Positions 27,462 through 37,027 are shown, counted from the stretch's first letter. The stretch: 64,000 bases of DNA from Bacteroidales bacterium (GCA_015060405.1 SUYN01000002.1:124001-188000), one strand, 5' to 3'. Notes: generated from the sequence alone by a model not told the origin. Translations and numbers: made by a program.

Positions 27462-28770
27462 AAGAATTGAAAGGTTATTCCTTGCAGCAGTGTTTCTCGT
27501 CATAGGTTTCTGTGTGTATGCACAGGATGGAACTTATGGCGCGTATTCTCCGTATTCCATATATGGTATAGGTGACATATCGAAGGAAGGTACGGCGTTC
27601 AACAAGAGCATGGGAGGCGTGGGAATTGCCACAAGAAACAGGAAATTCATAAATTATCTGAATCCGGCTGCAGTCACGGCAAGGGATTCGTTGTCTTTCA
27701 TGGCTGATTTCGGTCTTAATGCAAACAATACTGTCTACAGCCAGGGAGACCTTAAATCTGCGCACAATACATTCAACATCTATGATTTCGTGATGACTTT
27801 CCCTATCTACAGGTCATCTGCTTTCATGGTGGGTATCACACCTTTCAGTGACGTAGGTTATGACTTTTCTTCTATAGAGACGGATACTGACATCATCGGT
27901 AACACCGGAAACATTTCATATGACTCCTATGGAACAGGAAGTGTCTATCAGGCATTTGCAGGTGCGGGAGTCACATTGTGGAAGAATCTTTCTCTCGGTG
28001 CTGAAGCCATATATTATTTCGGAAACATCGACAAGATCACGAACATGAACTATTCCAACGAGTCTTACAGATCGTTGAATTCAGGAAGTGAACTTACGGT
28101 AAGAGGCCTGACAGGAAAGTTCGGAGTCCAGTACGAGCAGCATCTCGGCGGAGATGTGTCCATGATAGTAGGAGCTACATACAGGATGAGCACAGGCATG
28201 AAGGGATATTCAAAGAATTTCAGATATGCGACCCAGTCAAGTGTAGTGGATTCCCTGAAATATACCGTAGATACACTTGCCGCTTCAGGTATGAAATTTG
28301 GAGACGAACTCGGAATAGGTGTTTCTGTGAAGGGGGGAGAGAAATGGAGCGCTGAATTCAACTATCTCAGATCTGACTGGAGATCTTCCGGGTTCGAAAG
28401 GACTCCGGGATTCAAGGTCGCAGGCCAGTCCGTGTTCAGCTCGACTGTCTCACAGTCATTCAGGGCCGGATTCGAGTTCATACCTAACAGAAACGACATC
28501 AGGTACTATTTCAAGAGATGTGCGTACAGGTTTGGTGCCTATTACGATCAGGCATATTATAAACTGGATGGAAACAATATCAATTCCATGGGTATCACGC
28601 TTGGAATGACGTTGCCCGTTCATAATTACCATAACGGAATCAGTCTTGGAATGGACATAGGCCAGAGGGCCAACATGAAGAATCCTTCGATGATACGTGA
28701 AAGATATGTATCCTTCGTGATCGGATTCAACATCCATGATATATGGTTCAGGAAAGTACAGTATCAGTAG
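27454..28770 (+). CDS. Outer-membrane beta-barrel protein
   Basis: About 438 residues. A signal peptide ends in VYAQ (about 20). The rest is alternating polar/hydrophobic strands with aromatic girdles and a C-terminal aromatic-rich strand (SFVIGFNIHDIWFRKVQYQ), as in a FadL/PorV-like barrel. YSPYSIYGIGD and SMGGVGIAT near the N-terminus are typical of Bacteroidota proteins in this coaX-OMP-TPR-lptC-ppiD neighbourhood. I chose ATG 27454, which overlaps the coaX stop. Transported substrate unknown. Confidence 0.82.
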   Translation: MIRRIERLFLAAVFLVIGFCVYAQDGTYGAYSPYSIYGIGDISKEGTAFNKSMGGVGIATRNRKFINYLNPAAVTARDSLSFMADFGLNANNTVYSQGDLKSAHNTFNIYDFVMTFPIYRSSAFMVGITPFSDVGYDFSSIETDTDIIGNTGNISYDSYGTGSVYQAFAGAGVTLWKNLSLGAEAIYYFGNIDKITNMNYSNESYRSLNSGSELTVRGLTGKFGVQYEQHLGGDVSMIVGATYRMSTGMKGYSKNFRYATQSSVVDSLKYTVDTLAASGMKFGDELGIGVSVKGGEKWSAEFNYLRSDWRSSGFERTPGFKVAGQSVFSSTVSQSFRAGFEFIPNRNDIRYYFKRCAYRFGAYYDQAYYKLDGNNINSMGITLGMTLPVHNYHNGISLGMDIGQRANMKNPSMIRERYVSFVIGFNIHDIWFRKVQYQ

Positions 28771-28798
28771 TAAATATATAAAACACAAAATATTACTT

Positions 28799-30124
28799 AT
28801 GAAAAAAATTGCACTGTTGATTATTGTGGCTGCTGCAGCATTGTTCAGCAGCAAGGTGTCTGCTCAGGGTAAGTTCGGACCGGACAGCATTGAGTGTATC
28901 AAGTATCTCTCCTATTACACAGAGTACTACAAGCAGAAGAATTATGATGCAGCCCTTCCGAACTGGAGAAAGGCTTATAACATCTGTCCTCCAACTGCGA
29001 GGTATTCTCTCCTTTCGGATGGTACTACTCTTATCCGCAGACTCATTCAGGCAAATGCCAAGAACGCAGAGTATAAGAATCAGCTCATTGACTCTCTCAT
29101 GGTTATCTATGACCAGAGAGTGGAGTTCTGGCCAAAATATGCTGTAAGCTCACTCAACAACAAGGCTCTTGACATGTATAACTACATGAAGGGAAATCCT
29201 GCAGAACTTCTTACAGGTCTTACAGAAATCGTAGAGAAGACAAAGGCTGCTACAAGACCTAACATCTTCCTTTTCCAGCTCAATACAGCTGTAGACCAGT
29301 ATAAGGCAGATGCACTTGATGCCGAGTCTGTCATCAGTATATATGAGAATGCAGTGAAGTATCTTGGTGAGGCCAAGCCGAAGAATGATGTAGAGGCAAG
29401 AAGCATCGCGCAGACCGTCGAGGACATCGAGAGTCTCTTCATCACAAGTCAGGTTGCAAGCTGTGACAATCTCCTTACACTCTTCGGACCACGTTACGAG
29501 GCTGATCCTCAGAACCTTGATCTTGCAAAGAACATCGTAAGGATGATGGGTATCACCGAGGGATGTACAGACAATGACCTTTTCCTCAATGCAGTGACTA
29601 CAATGAACACACTTGAGCCTTCACACACATCTGCTTACTACCTCTACAAGCTTTATGCAGGAAGAACTGATGTGGACAATGCAGTCAAGTTCATGGAAGA
29701 GGCTGTTGCAGCCGAGGCTTCAGATGCAGTTACCGATGCCGGTTACCTTTACGAACTTGCTACATTCTGCTACAAGAACGGCAAGAATGCCAAGGCAGTA
29801 GAGTCTGCACAGAAGGCACTCGAACTCGATCCTGCACTTGCAGGAAAGGCTTATATGCTCATGGGAACAATCTGGGGCAGCATGGTATGTCCAGGTAACG
29901 AGATCGAGCAGAGAGCCAAGTATTGGGTTGCAGTTGATTACATGAACAAGGCAAAGAACGCTGACGAGACTCTTGCAGAGGATGCAAACAACCTCATCAG
30001 ACAGTATGCCGCTTATTATCCGCAGACAGCTGAGGCATTCATGTACGACGTTACAGACGGTCAGTCATATACAGTATCTTGCGGTGGCATGAGAGCGACT
30101 ACAACTGTAAGAACTCAGAAATAA
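28799..30124 (+). CDS. Periplasmic tetratricopeptide-repeat protein
   Basis: About 441 residues, signal peptide ending at SAQ (about 23). TPR-like helical pairs are seen (YYKQKNYDAALPNWRKAY near the N-terminus; KNAKAVESAQKALELDPALAG near the C-terminus). It follows the barrel gene by 28 bases and precedes lptC, so it likely acts in outer-membrane or LPS transport assembly as a scaffold. The ATG at 28799 is chosen because it begins the signal peptide; the longer frame overlaps the upstream gene. Confidence 0.85.
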   Translation: MKKIALLIIVAAAALFSSKVSAQGKFGPDSIECIKYLSYYTEYYKQKNYDAALPNWRKAYNICPPTARYSLLSDGTTLIRRLIQANAKNAEYKNQLIDSLMVIYDQRVEFWPKYAVSSLNNKALDMYNYMKGNPAELLTGLTEIVEKTKAATRPNIFLFQLNTAVDQYKADALDAESVISIYENAVKYLGEAKPKNDVEARSIAQTVEDIESLFITSQVASCDNLLTLFGPRYEADPQNLDLAKNIVRMMGITEGCTDNDLFLNAVTTMNTLEPSHTSAYYLYKLYAGRTDVDNAVKFMEEAVAAEASDAVTDAGYLYELATFCYKNGKNAKAVESAQKALELDPALAGKAYMLMGTIWGSMVCPGNEIEQRAKYWVAVDYMNKAKNADETLAEDANNLIRQYAAYYPQTAEAFMYDVTDGQSYTVSCGGMRATTTVRTQK

Positions 30125-30148
30125 TCCGATTTGAAAAACATCACACAT

Positions 30149-30757
30149 ATGTTGAAGATGATGGCAACCGCTGCGGCGGTTGCTTTCATCGTTTATTCTT
30201 GTAAAGGAAAACTCGGTGAAGCGGAGTCTCTGAATCTTGCAGAAACACCTGTACAGGTCGTTGAAGACATGTTCATGCAGCAGACGGAAAACGGCAAGGT
30301 AAAGATGAGAGCCGAATCACCCCGTATGGAAAAATACGAAAAGGACACCCTTCAATATGAGCTTTTCCCTGACGGGTTCTTTGTATACGGTTTCGATGAA
30401 TCCGGAAAGCTCGAAACGGAAATAGTGGCCGACAATGCCCGCCACATGAAATACAAGGACGGAAGGGAAACATGGGAAGCCTATGGTAACGTGGTGGTGA
30501 AGAACATCATAAACCAGGAGATAATGGAGACTGACACGCTCTATTGGAACCAGGAGACAGAGATGATATATACCCACTGTTATGTAAGGATCATATCTCC
30601 GGACGGCTTTGCCCAGGGTTACGGAATGGAGGCAGATCAGCGTGCGAGAAGCTATACGTTGTTCAATAATTTCAACAATTACGCGTTCGTTGTAAAGGAC
30701 AGTACTGAAGTTTTGATTGATTCAGTCAATTTTATTGGTCCATTTCCAAAAAAATAG
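30149..30757 (+). CDS. lptC: LPS export periplasmic protein LptC
   Basis: Links the inner-membrane LptBFG transporter to LptA in LPS export. About 202 residues. The N-terminus is a hydrophobic segment ending in FIVYSC, suggesting a lipid-anchored form as in other Bacteroidota. The beta-jellyroll region reads GKVKMRAESPRMEKYEKDT to AYGNVVVKN. The start could also be a TTG at 30131; I prefer ATG 30149. The window also carries lptE at 42.1 kb. Confidence 0.82.
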   Translation: MLKMMATAAAVAFIVYSCKGKLGEAESLNLAETPVQVVEDMFMQQTENGKVKMRAESPRMEKYEKDTLQYELFPDGFFVYGFDESGKLETEIVADNARHMKYKDGRETWEAYGNVVVKNIINQEIMETDTLYWNQETEMIYTHCYVRIISPDGFAQGYGMEADQRARSYTLFNNFNNYAFVVKDSTEVLIDSVNFIGPFPKK

Positions 30758-30779
30758 CGATAGATTGGGATAAAATTGC

Positions 30780-30787
30780 TATCTTTG
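30780..30787 (+). promoter_or_regulatory. -7 box before the PpiD-like gene
   Basis: TATCTTTG matches TAnnTTTG 50 bases before the ATG; the -33 region is weak. It would give the ppiD-like gene its own promoter inside the envelope operon. Confidence 0.5.
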
Positions 30788-30836
30788 CGCCCCAATAGTG
30801 TATTTTATACGATAATAATCTAAAATAATTTATAAA

Positions 30837-32819
30837 ATGGCAGCACTTGAAACAATTCGTGTCAAGTTCGGAGTATTGATAACAGTGCTTATCGCAGTGG
30901 CACTGTTGTCATTTATCATTGACCCGAACACACTTCAGTCGGTTTCATCTTCAATGTCTTCAAAGTACGATGTTGGTGAAATTGACGGAAAAGCAATCTC
31001 TTATGTTGATTTCCAGGCAGATGTGGACAAATATTCTGCAATCAACGAAATCATCTCAGGTTCTACAGCAAAGGATGAACAGATGCAGGCTTCAATCAGA
31101 GAGACCGCATGGCAGTCACTCGTGGACAAGTATCTTTTCGTGAAGAACGCAAACAAGGCAGGTATCTATGTAGGAAAAGAGGAAATGAATGATATCATTG
31201 CCGGTAACATCGCTTCACAGGCTTTCACACAGAACCCTATGTTCTTCGATGAGAATGGTGTTTTCTCACCTGATATGGTACGTGAGTTCCTCTCATACAT
31301 GGAATCAGACAACACAGGAAGACTCCAGCTCTACTGGAACTACCTCGTTGAGCTTGCAAGTACCCAGGAGTATTACTCTAAGTACATGTCTCTCTTCACT
31401 CAGTCAGACTACACAAATGCACTCATGCTTGCAAACGAGATTGCTGATGCCAACAACACCTTCGATGTGGAGTTCGTCATGGTTCCTTTCGGTTATGCAA
31501 AGGACAGCACCGTAGTGGTTTCTGACAGCGAGATCAAGGCATACTACAATGCTCACAAGAAGTTCTTCAAGCAGCAGGCAAGCAGGGACATCGAGTATGT
31601 AGTGTTCGAAGTCGTTCCTTCAGCCGATGACATCGCAGCAGCAAACCAGGCTATTGCTGACGTATACGAGCAGTTTGCGACTACTGACAACATGAAGGCT
31701 TTCCTTCTTGCAAACTCTGACAGACAGTACGACAACCGCTGGTACAAGGCAGGTGAGCTCAATACTGTTGCAAAGGTTGTAAACGACTATGCTTTCGGTA
31801 ACAATGCTTCAGTTTCTGAGGTTCTTACTTCAGGAAACAAGTTCTATGCAGTACGTGTAATGGAAGAGGCAATGGTTCCTGAGTCACTCTATGTGAAGTA
31901 TGCTCCTGCAAATTCAGATGATGTAGACAGCGCACTTGAGGCAGCTGAGCCTATGTGGATCACTCAGACAGCAGGTTTCGAGGATGTGATGACTGCGAAG
32001 AAGAACACCACAGTTACAGTGAACGGTCTTGTGTTCCAGGTTCTTGACACAAAGGATCCTGTTGCAAAGAAGAGAGTGGCTGTTCTCGAGAAAGAGGCTG
32101 TACCAGGCAAGGAGACAGTGAACTCTTACTACGCAAAGGCCAATACATTCGCAACAAAGACAGCCGGCAAGTATGAGAACTTCCAGAAGGCTTGCGAAGA
32201 GGAGAACGTATATGCCCACCCTGTGAACAAGATGGCCGAGAGCTCAAACCGTCTCGGTGCTATAGACAACACAAAGGAAGTTACAAGATGGGCTTTCGAG
32301 GCAAAGAAGGGCGAGGCTTCAAACATCATCACAGTTGACAACAACTACTTCATAATCGCAGCTCTCAAGGGCATCAATGAAGAAGGTTACACTCCTGTAG
32401 AGCAGGTTGCAAGAACTATCGAGAACACTCTTTACAACCAGAAGATCGGTGAGAAGAAGTCTCTTGAAGTTGCAGAGAAGATCAGCGGTCTTACCGATAT
32501 GGAGGCAATCGCAGAGGCTCTCGGCACTACAGTAAGCACAAAGGATGGCGTAGCCTTCGGTTCAGACAATGCACGTACACTTGATCCTACATTCGTAGGT
32601 GCAGCTTCAGTGGCAGAGGAAGGCAAGATCAGCGGTCCGGTTGCAGGAAACATCGGAGTTTATGTCTATAAGGTGACAGGTCGTGAGACCGGAGCATTCT
32701 TTACAGAGGATGATGCAAAGGCACGCGACGCACAGATGGTCCAGTACACAACTCAGATGGTGGTTCCTGTAATGATGCAGGATGCTGATGTGAAGGACAA
32801 CAGAGCACGTTTCTATTAA
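30837..32819 (+). CDS. ppiD: PpiD-like SurA_N periplasmic chaperone, parvulin domain apparently lost
   Basis: Inner-membrane-anchored folding factor, 660 residues. One N-terminal membrane segment (about 8-27; KFGVLITVLIAVALLSFII) is followed by a SurA_N-type chaperone domain (VDKYLFVKNANKAGIYVGKEEMNDII) and a long periplasmic region. Where PpiD proteins carry a parvulin PPIase domain (RHIL and GGDLGWF motifs) I find only a short divergent stretch (PESLYVKYAPANSDDVDSAL, about 350-370) and none of these motifs. It probably works as a chaperone without isomerase activity. A strong terminator follows. Confidence 0.8.
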   Translation: MAALETIRVKFGVLITVLIAVALLSFIIDPNTLQSVSSSMSSKYDVGEIDGKAISYVDFQADVDKYSAINEIISGSTAKDEQMQASIRETAWQSLVDKYLFVKNANKAGIYVGKEEMNDIIAGNIASQAFTQNPMFFDENGVFSPDMVREFLSYMESDNTGRLQLYWNYLVELASTQEYYSKYMSLFTQSDYTNALMLANEIADANNTFDVEFVMVPFGYAKDSTVVVSDSEIKAYYNAHKKFFKQQASRDIEYVVFEVVPSADDIAAANQAIADVYEQFATTDNMKAFLLANSDRQYDNRWYKAGELNTVAKVVNDYAFGNNASVSEVLTSGNKFYAVRVMEEAMVPESLYVKYAPANSDDVDSALEAAEPMWITQTAGFEDVMTAKKNTTVTVNGLVFQVLDTKDPVAKKRVAVLEKEAVPGKETVNSYYAKANTFATKTAGKYENFQKACEEENVYAHPVNKMAESSNRLGAIDNTKEVTRWAFEAKKGEASNIITVDNNYFIIAALKGINEEGYTPVEQVARTIENTLYNQKIGEKKSLEVAEKISGLTDMEAIAEALGTTVSTKDGVAFGSDNARTLDPTFVGAASVAEEGKISGPVAGNIGVYVYKVTGRETGAFFTEDDAKARDAQMVQYTTQMVVPVMMQDADVKDNRARFY

Positions 32820-32846
32820 CAGACGTACTTTCACATAAAACTTATG

Positions 32847-32877
32847 GGACGACTGGAATTACAGTCGTCCTTTTTTT
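32847..32877 (+). terminator. Rho-independent terminator after the PpiD-like gene
   Basis: 9-bp stem GGACGACTG/CAGTCGTCC, 6-base loop, then seven T. The next gene's -7 box TAGTTTTG (32879-32886) follows at once. Confidence 0.92.
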
Positions 32878-32909
32878 GTAGTTTTGCAGTTGTCATATAT
32901 GTATCAGAT

Positions 32910-33416
32910 ATGAAAAGAGCTATATACATTTTCTTTGTACTTCTGTCTTCATTACTGTCCTGCATCAGGGAGGACAGCAGAGGAGCTGATCTTGAGACGG
33001 GGGACAGACTTCCTGACTTCGAGGTTGTGATGAACGACGGCAGTGTCGTTTCAGATGAGAGTCTGAAGGGTTCGGTGTCAGTGATTGTGTTTTTCAATAC
33101 CTTGTGTCCGGATTGTCAGAAGGAACTTCCGGTAATTCAGGATATTTATGATGAATATGTCCTGGAAGGAGTATCTTTTGCCCTTGTAAGTCGTGAGGAG
33201 GGTGCAGACAGTATTGAGTCTTATTGGCGGGAGAATCGTCTGGATATGCCTTATTCTGCCCAAACTGACCGCAAAGTGTATGAAAGATTTGCCAGGTCAA
33301 GGATTCCGCGCATATATATAAATGACAAGGACGGAATCATACGATATATATATACCGACGATCCCGTCCCTTCGTATTCTGATCTGAAATCTTCTCTTGA
33401 GTCTGTTATACGTTAA
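32910..33416 (+). CDS. Thioredoxin/TlpA-like lipoprotein
   Basis: 168 residues with a lipoprotein signal ending in SSLLSC (Cys18) and a thioredoxin-like domain whose active site is CPDC (FFNTLCPDCQKELPVIQDIY); the cis-proline loop is SRIPRIYI. A membrane-tethered thiol-disulfide oxidoreductase is likely; partner unknown. The ATG at 32910 is used because a longer frame would start in the terminator. It has its own -7 box and overlaps the end of convergent ychF by 11 bases. Confidence 0.87.
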   Translation: MKRAIYIFFVLLSSLLSCIREDSRGADLETGDRLPDFEVVMNDGSVVSDESLKGSVSVIVFFNTLCPDCQKELPVIQDIYDEYVLEGVSFALVSREEGADSIESYWRENRLDMPYSAQTDRKVYERFARSRIPRIYINDKDGIIRYIYTDDPVPSYSDLKSSLESVIR

Positions 33417-34509
33417 AGAGGAAGTGCATGATGTCACCGTCCTGAACTACGTATTCCTTTCCTTCTATTCCGAGTTTGCCTGCGGCGCGGCATGCGGCTT
33501 CCGACTTCAGTTCGACGAAATCCTCATATTTGATGACTTCTGCGCGGATGAAACCTTTCTCGAAGTCTGTGTGGATCACACCTGCAGCCTTCGGTGCCTT
33601 GTCGCCTTTGTTGATGGTCCATGCACGGCACTCATCTGCTCCTGCAGTGAAATAGGTACGGAGGTTCAGGAGTGAATATGCCCTCTGGATAAGTCTTACT
33701 ACGCCTGATTCTTCAAGTCCCATCTCTTCAAGGAACATCTGACGCTCTTCATAGCTTTCAAGTTCGGCGATGTCTGACTCTATTTTAGCTGCAATCACGA
33801 GGATTTCAGCATTTTCTTCCTTTACAGCCTCACGTACAGCTTCGACGTACCTGTTTCCGTCCTTAGCAGATGCCTCGTCTACATTGCAGACATACATCAC
33901 AGGTTTGTTCGTAAGAAGGAAAAGTTCCTTGGCGAGAGCGGCATCTTCCGCATTTTCAAAGGTCACCGTACGGCAGGATTTTCCCTGTTCCAGCGCCTCC
34001 TTGTATCTGAGAAGAATCTCATACATCCTCTTGGCGTTCTTGTCACCTCCGGTCTGTGCCTGCTTCTGGACCTTTGCAATACGGTTTTCTACTGTTTCAT
34101 AATCCTTGAGCTGGAGTTCGAGATCGATCACTTCCTTGTCACGTACAGGGTCTACACTTCCGTCGACGTGGACAATGTTGGGATCGTCAAAACAGCGGAG
34201 AACATGGAGGATGGCATCTGTCTCACGGATGTTGGCAAGGAACTGGTTGCCCAGTCCTTCTCCCTTGCTCGCTCCCTTTACAAGTCCCGCGATATCTACG
34301 ATCTCTACCGTAGCAGGAATAACTCTTTTAGGGTTACAGAGGCTTTCAAGCACCTCCAGACGCTTGTCCGGAACTATTGTGGAGCCAATGTTCGGCTCGA
34401 TGGTGCAGAATGGAAAGTTCGCACTCTGTGCCTTTCCTGAACTCACACAATTGAACAATGTTGATTTTCCTACGTTTGGTAGTCCTACTATACCGCATTT
34501 AAGTGCCAT
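33406..34509 (-). CDS. ychF: Obg-family ribosome-binding ATPase/GTPase YchF
   Basis: Universally conserved P-loop protein that prefers ATP and binds ribosomes. 367 residues: G1 GLPNVGKSTLFN, PFCTIEPN, DIAGLVKGASKGEGLG, a helical insertion, and a C-terminal TGS domain (RAWTINKGDKAPKAAGVIH to VVQDGDIMHFLFNV). A -7 box TAAATTTG lies on the minus strand at 34547-34554. Confidence 0.96.
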   Translation of the reverse strand: MALKCGIVGLPNVGKSTLFNCVSSGKAQSANFPFCTIEPNIGSTIVPDKRLEVLESLCNPKRVIPATVEIVDIAGLVKGASKGEGLGNQFLANIRETDAILHVLRCFDDPNIVHVDGSVDPVRDKEVIDLELQLKDYETVENRIAKVQKQAQTGGDKNAKRMYEILLRYKEALEQGKSCRTVTFENAEDAALAKELFLLTNKPVMYVCNVDEASAKDGNRYVEAVREAVKEENAEILVIAAKIESDIAELESYEERQMFLEEMGLEESGVVRLIQRAYSLLNLRTYFTAGADECRAWTINKGDKAPKAAGVIHTDFEKGFIRAEVIKYEDFVELKSEAACRAAGKLGIEGKEYVVQDGDIMHFLFNV

Positions 34510-34546
34510 TTCCTGTTGTCTTTTAAGTTAATTCATTTTCAGGGCG

Positions 34547-34554
34547 CAAATTTA
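34547..34554 (-). promoter_or_regulatory. -7 box of the ychF promoter
   Basis: TAAATTTG on the minus strand, about 38 bases before the ychF ATG; a -33 match is not clear. Confidence 0.45.
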
Positions 34555-34668
34555 CGCTAACTTTTTCTTTTTCTTTAAATTATTTCTCTTTTTTGGGGTA
34601 TATTTTTCTTTTTTTTAAACATTGTCTTGATTGGTGAGGGTATCTTTGGGGTGATGAAGATCCCCGGT

Positions 34669-34817
34669 CAAGCCGGGGATGACGGATGAAATACATGTAA
34701 GTTGGGGATGGCGGATGGATTACATGAAAGTTGGGATGAGGGATGAAGTACATGAAAGTTGGGATGACGGATGGAGTACATTAAAGTTGGGGATGGCGGA
34801 TGAAATATGTGAAAGTG
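34669..34817 (+). repeat. Hairpin plus 28-29-base tandem repeats running into a start codon
   Basis: A perfect hairpin ATCCCCGG/CCGGGGAT is followed by five degenerate units, each of the form GGATGRCGGATGRARTACAT-GAAAGTTGG. Their second ATGs lie at 34686, 34715, 34743, 34771 and 34800, so spacings are 29, 28, 28 and 29. The last unit provides the start codon and first six codons of the EEP lipoprotein gene. The upstream ATGs lead to early stops or other frames. Confidence 0.8.
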
Positions 34818-35774
34818 ATTGTTTGTGTTGTTGTGTTGTGCCTCTTCGTACTTTTCGAGGCTTCTTGCAGCGAGAGAAGTGATTCGCTTGTGGTGATGTT
34901 CTGGAATGTAGAGAACTTCTTTGACTATATCGATGACGGGAAGGGGGAGTCCGACAGGGAATTTTCCTCCACAGGCGAGAGACATTGGACGAAGAAGAGG
35001 TTTTATGCAAAATGTGATGCCGTGGCAAAGACTGTCTTATGGATGGGTGACCGTTACGGCCGTCTTCCTGATGTCATAGGTCTCGCTGAGGTTGAAAACA
35101 GGGGAGTTCTTGCATGGCTTCTCAGTTCCACTCTTTTAAGGAAATACGATTATGCCATAGTTCACAGGGAATCAGGTGACAGACGTGGGATAGATGTCGC
35201 ACTTCTGTACAGAAAATCGGTGATGGACACTGTTTCAACTTCTTTCAGAGTACCGTATATTGACGGAACACCTATGGAAACCAGAGATATGCTTCATGCA
35301 GGTATGAAACTGAAAGGAGGGCGTGACTTAGATTTCATAGTCAACCATCATCCTTCCAAATTCGGAGGCGAAGAAGAGTCCCGAAGCCGCAGATATGCGG
35401 CAATGGGCGCCTTGAAGGATCTGTGTGATTCACTGTCGGGAAAAGACGTCATTGCCATGGGGGATTTCAATGACACCCCTGATGCCGTCCAGTTCCACAT
35501 GCTTGACGGAATCCTGGTAAACAAGTCCGACCAGTTTCATAGAAATGGGGAAGGCACCATAAGATACGAAGGGAAGTGGGAACTGATAGATATGTTTCTG
35601 ACAACTCCTTCTCTTTCCCTAAAGTCCCGGATGGAAATAGTCAGAGTGCCTTTTCTGATGACATTTGAAAAGAAACATCCGGGTGAAAAACCTCTTCGTA
35701 CATATATAGGTCCAAGGTATGCCGGAGGTGTAAGCGATCATTGTCCGATAGTCCTGATTGTTGATTTTGACTGA
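34800..35774 (+). CDS. EEP-family lipoprotein
   Basis: 324 residues. The lipoprotein signal ends in LFEASC (Cys23). EEP domain motifs: FWNVENFFD (Asn), GLAEVEN (Glu), VNHHPSKFGG (His), AMGDFNDTPD (Asp/Asn), and SDHCPIVL at the end (Asp-His). It resembles Bacteroidota endonuclease/exonuclease/phosphatase proteins with the NVENLFD-type start. A surface or periplasmic nuclease or phosphodiesterase role is likely. Its leader is an unusual tandem repeat. It differs from the EEP protein at 4.9 kb in length and lipidation. Confidence 0.86.
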   Translation: MKYVKVIVCVVVLCLFVLFEASCSERSDSLVVMFWNVENFFDYIDDGKGESDREFSSTGERHWTKKRFYAKCDAVAKTVLWMGDRYGRLPDVIGLAEVENRGVLAWLLSSTLLRKYDYAIVHRESGDRRGIDVALLYRKSVMDTVSTSFRVPYIDGTPMETRDMLHAGMKLKGGRDLDFIVNHHPSKFGGEEESRSRRYAAMGALKDLCDSLSGKDVIAMGDFNDTPDAVQFHMLDGILVNKSDQFHRNGEGTIRYEGKWELIDMFLTTPSLSLKSRMEIVRVPFLMTFEKKHPGEKPLRTYIGPRYAGGVSDHCPIVLIVDFD

Positions 35775-35782
35775 TTTTTTTA

Positions 35783-35812
35783 TTGTTTAGTCTTGACTTA
35801 TTGCTATATTTG
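35783..35812 (+). promoter_or_regulatory. Promoter of galK
   Basis: TTG (35783-35785), 19 bases, TATATTTG (35805-35812); full match to the Bacteroidota consensus, about 60 bases before the galK ATG. Confidence 0.7.
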
Positions 35813-35871
35813 GAGGATTTTGAAAGCATATTCATGGCTTGAAAGGAAATAATCACAAAATATAATACACT

Positions 35872-37008
35872 ATGAAACAGAAAATAGCAGAGAAGTTCCG
35901 GACATTGTTCGGAGCAGAAGGAGAGTTCTTCGCTTCGGCAGGACGAATCAATCTCATAGGTGAGCATACCGACTACAACGGAGGTTTCGTCTTCCCGGGT
36001 GCCATCGACAAGGGTATGATTGCAGAGATAGCCCTCAATGGATCAGACAGGGTACATGCCTATGCGCTTGACCTGGATGAGTATTGCGAATTCGGTCTTA
36101 ATGAGGAGGATGCTCCTTCTCAGGGCTGGGCAAAGTACATATTCGGAGTCTGCAGGGAAATCATCAAGAGAGGCGGTACACTCGCCGGCTTCAATACGGT
36201 CTTCTCAGGAGATGTTCCTCTTGGAGCAGGTATGTCATCTTCTGCGGCACTTGAAAGCACATATGCATTCGCTCTCAACGAACTCTTCAATCTCGGCATC
36301 GACAAATTCGAGCTTGCACGCATAGGCCAGAGCACTGAACATAATTATGTCGGAGTGAAATGCGGCATAATGGACCAGTTCGCTTCTGTTTTCGGAAAAC
36401 AGGGCAACCTCATGCGTCTTGACTGCCGTTCCATGGAATTCGAGTATTTCCCATTCGATCCCGAGCAGCACGGCTACAAGCTTGTTCTTCTCAATTCATG
36501 TGTAAAGCACGAACTTGTAGGTTCTCCATATAATGACCGTCGTGCTTCATGCGAAAGAGTCTCTAAGATTCTCGGTCAGGAATTCCTTCGCGGAGCGACT
36601 ATGGAGCAGCTGGACGCCATAAAGGATCAGATCTCTGAAGAAGACTACATGCGCGCACGTTATGTCATCGGTGAGGAAAGAAGAGTCCTTGATGTCTGCG
36701 CGGCTCTTGAAAAAGGTGATTATGAGACTGTGGGAGCCCGCATGTATGAGACCCATTGGGGAATGTCAAAGGATTACGAAGTTTCATGCGAGGAGCTTGA
36801 CTTCCTTGCAGAAATGGCTCAGGAGTGCGGTGTGACAGGTTCACGCATCATGGGCGGCGGCTTCGGAGGATGTACCATCAACCTTGTGAAGGCTGAGCTT
36901 TACGACGCGTTCATCGAAAAGACAAAGGCTGCATTCGCTGCGAAATATGGTCACGAGCCGGTGGTTATTCCGGTAGTCATCAGTGACGGAGCACGCAGAC
37001 TGGCGTAA
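35872..37008 (+). CDS. galK: Galactokinase
   Basis: GHMP kinase that makes galactose 1-phosphate (Leloir pathway). 378 residues: the galactokinase signature GRINLIGEHTDYNGG at about 23-37, ATP-binding PLGAGMSSSAALE, the catalytic aspartate region KCGIMDQFAS, and GSRIMGGGFGGCTINLV near the end. No other gal genes flank it; it is a single-gene unit with a strong promoter and terminator. Confidence 0.96.
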   Translation: MKQKIAEKFRTLFGAEGEFFASAGRINLIGEHTDYNGGFVFPGAIDKGMIAEIALNGSDRVHAYALDLDEYCEFGLNEEDAPSQGWAKYIFGVCREIIKRGGTLAGFNTVFSGDVPLGAGMSSSAALESTYAFALNELFNLGIDKFELARIGQSTEHNYVGVKCGIMDQFASVFGKQGNLMRLDCRSMEFEYFPFDPEQHGYKLVLLNSCVKHELVGSPYNDRRASCERVSKILGQEFLRGATMEQLDAIKDQISEEDYMRARYVIGEERRVLDVCAALEKGDYETVGARMYETHWGMSKDYEVSCEELDFLAEMAQECGVTGSRIMGGGFGGCTINLVKAELYDAFIEKTKAAFAAKYGHEPVVIPVVISDGARRLA

Positions 37009-37027
37009 ATCATTATCCTATATATAT

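Noticed and set aside
34669..34817. Tandem repeat considered as a CRISPR array
   Set aside because: Units are contiguous and degenerate without spacers, and no cas genes are present.
36430..36445. GTTCCATGGAATTC-like palindrome in galK
   Set aside because: Spacing between the arms is two bases and not four, so it does not fit the parS frame; probably codon chance.
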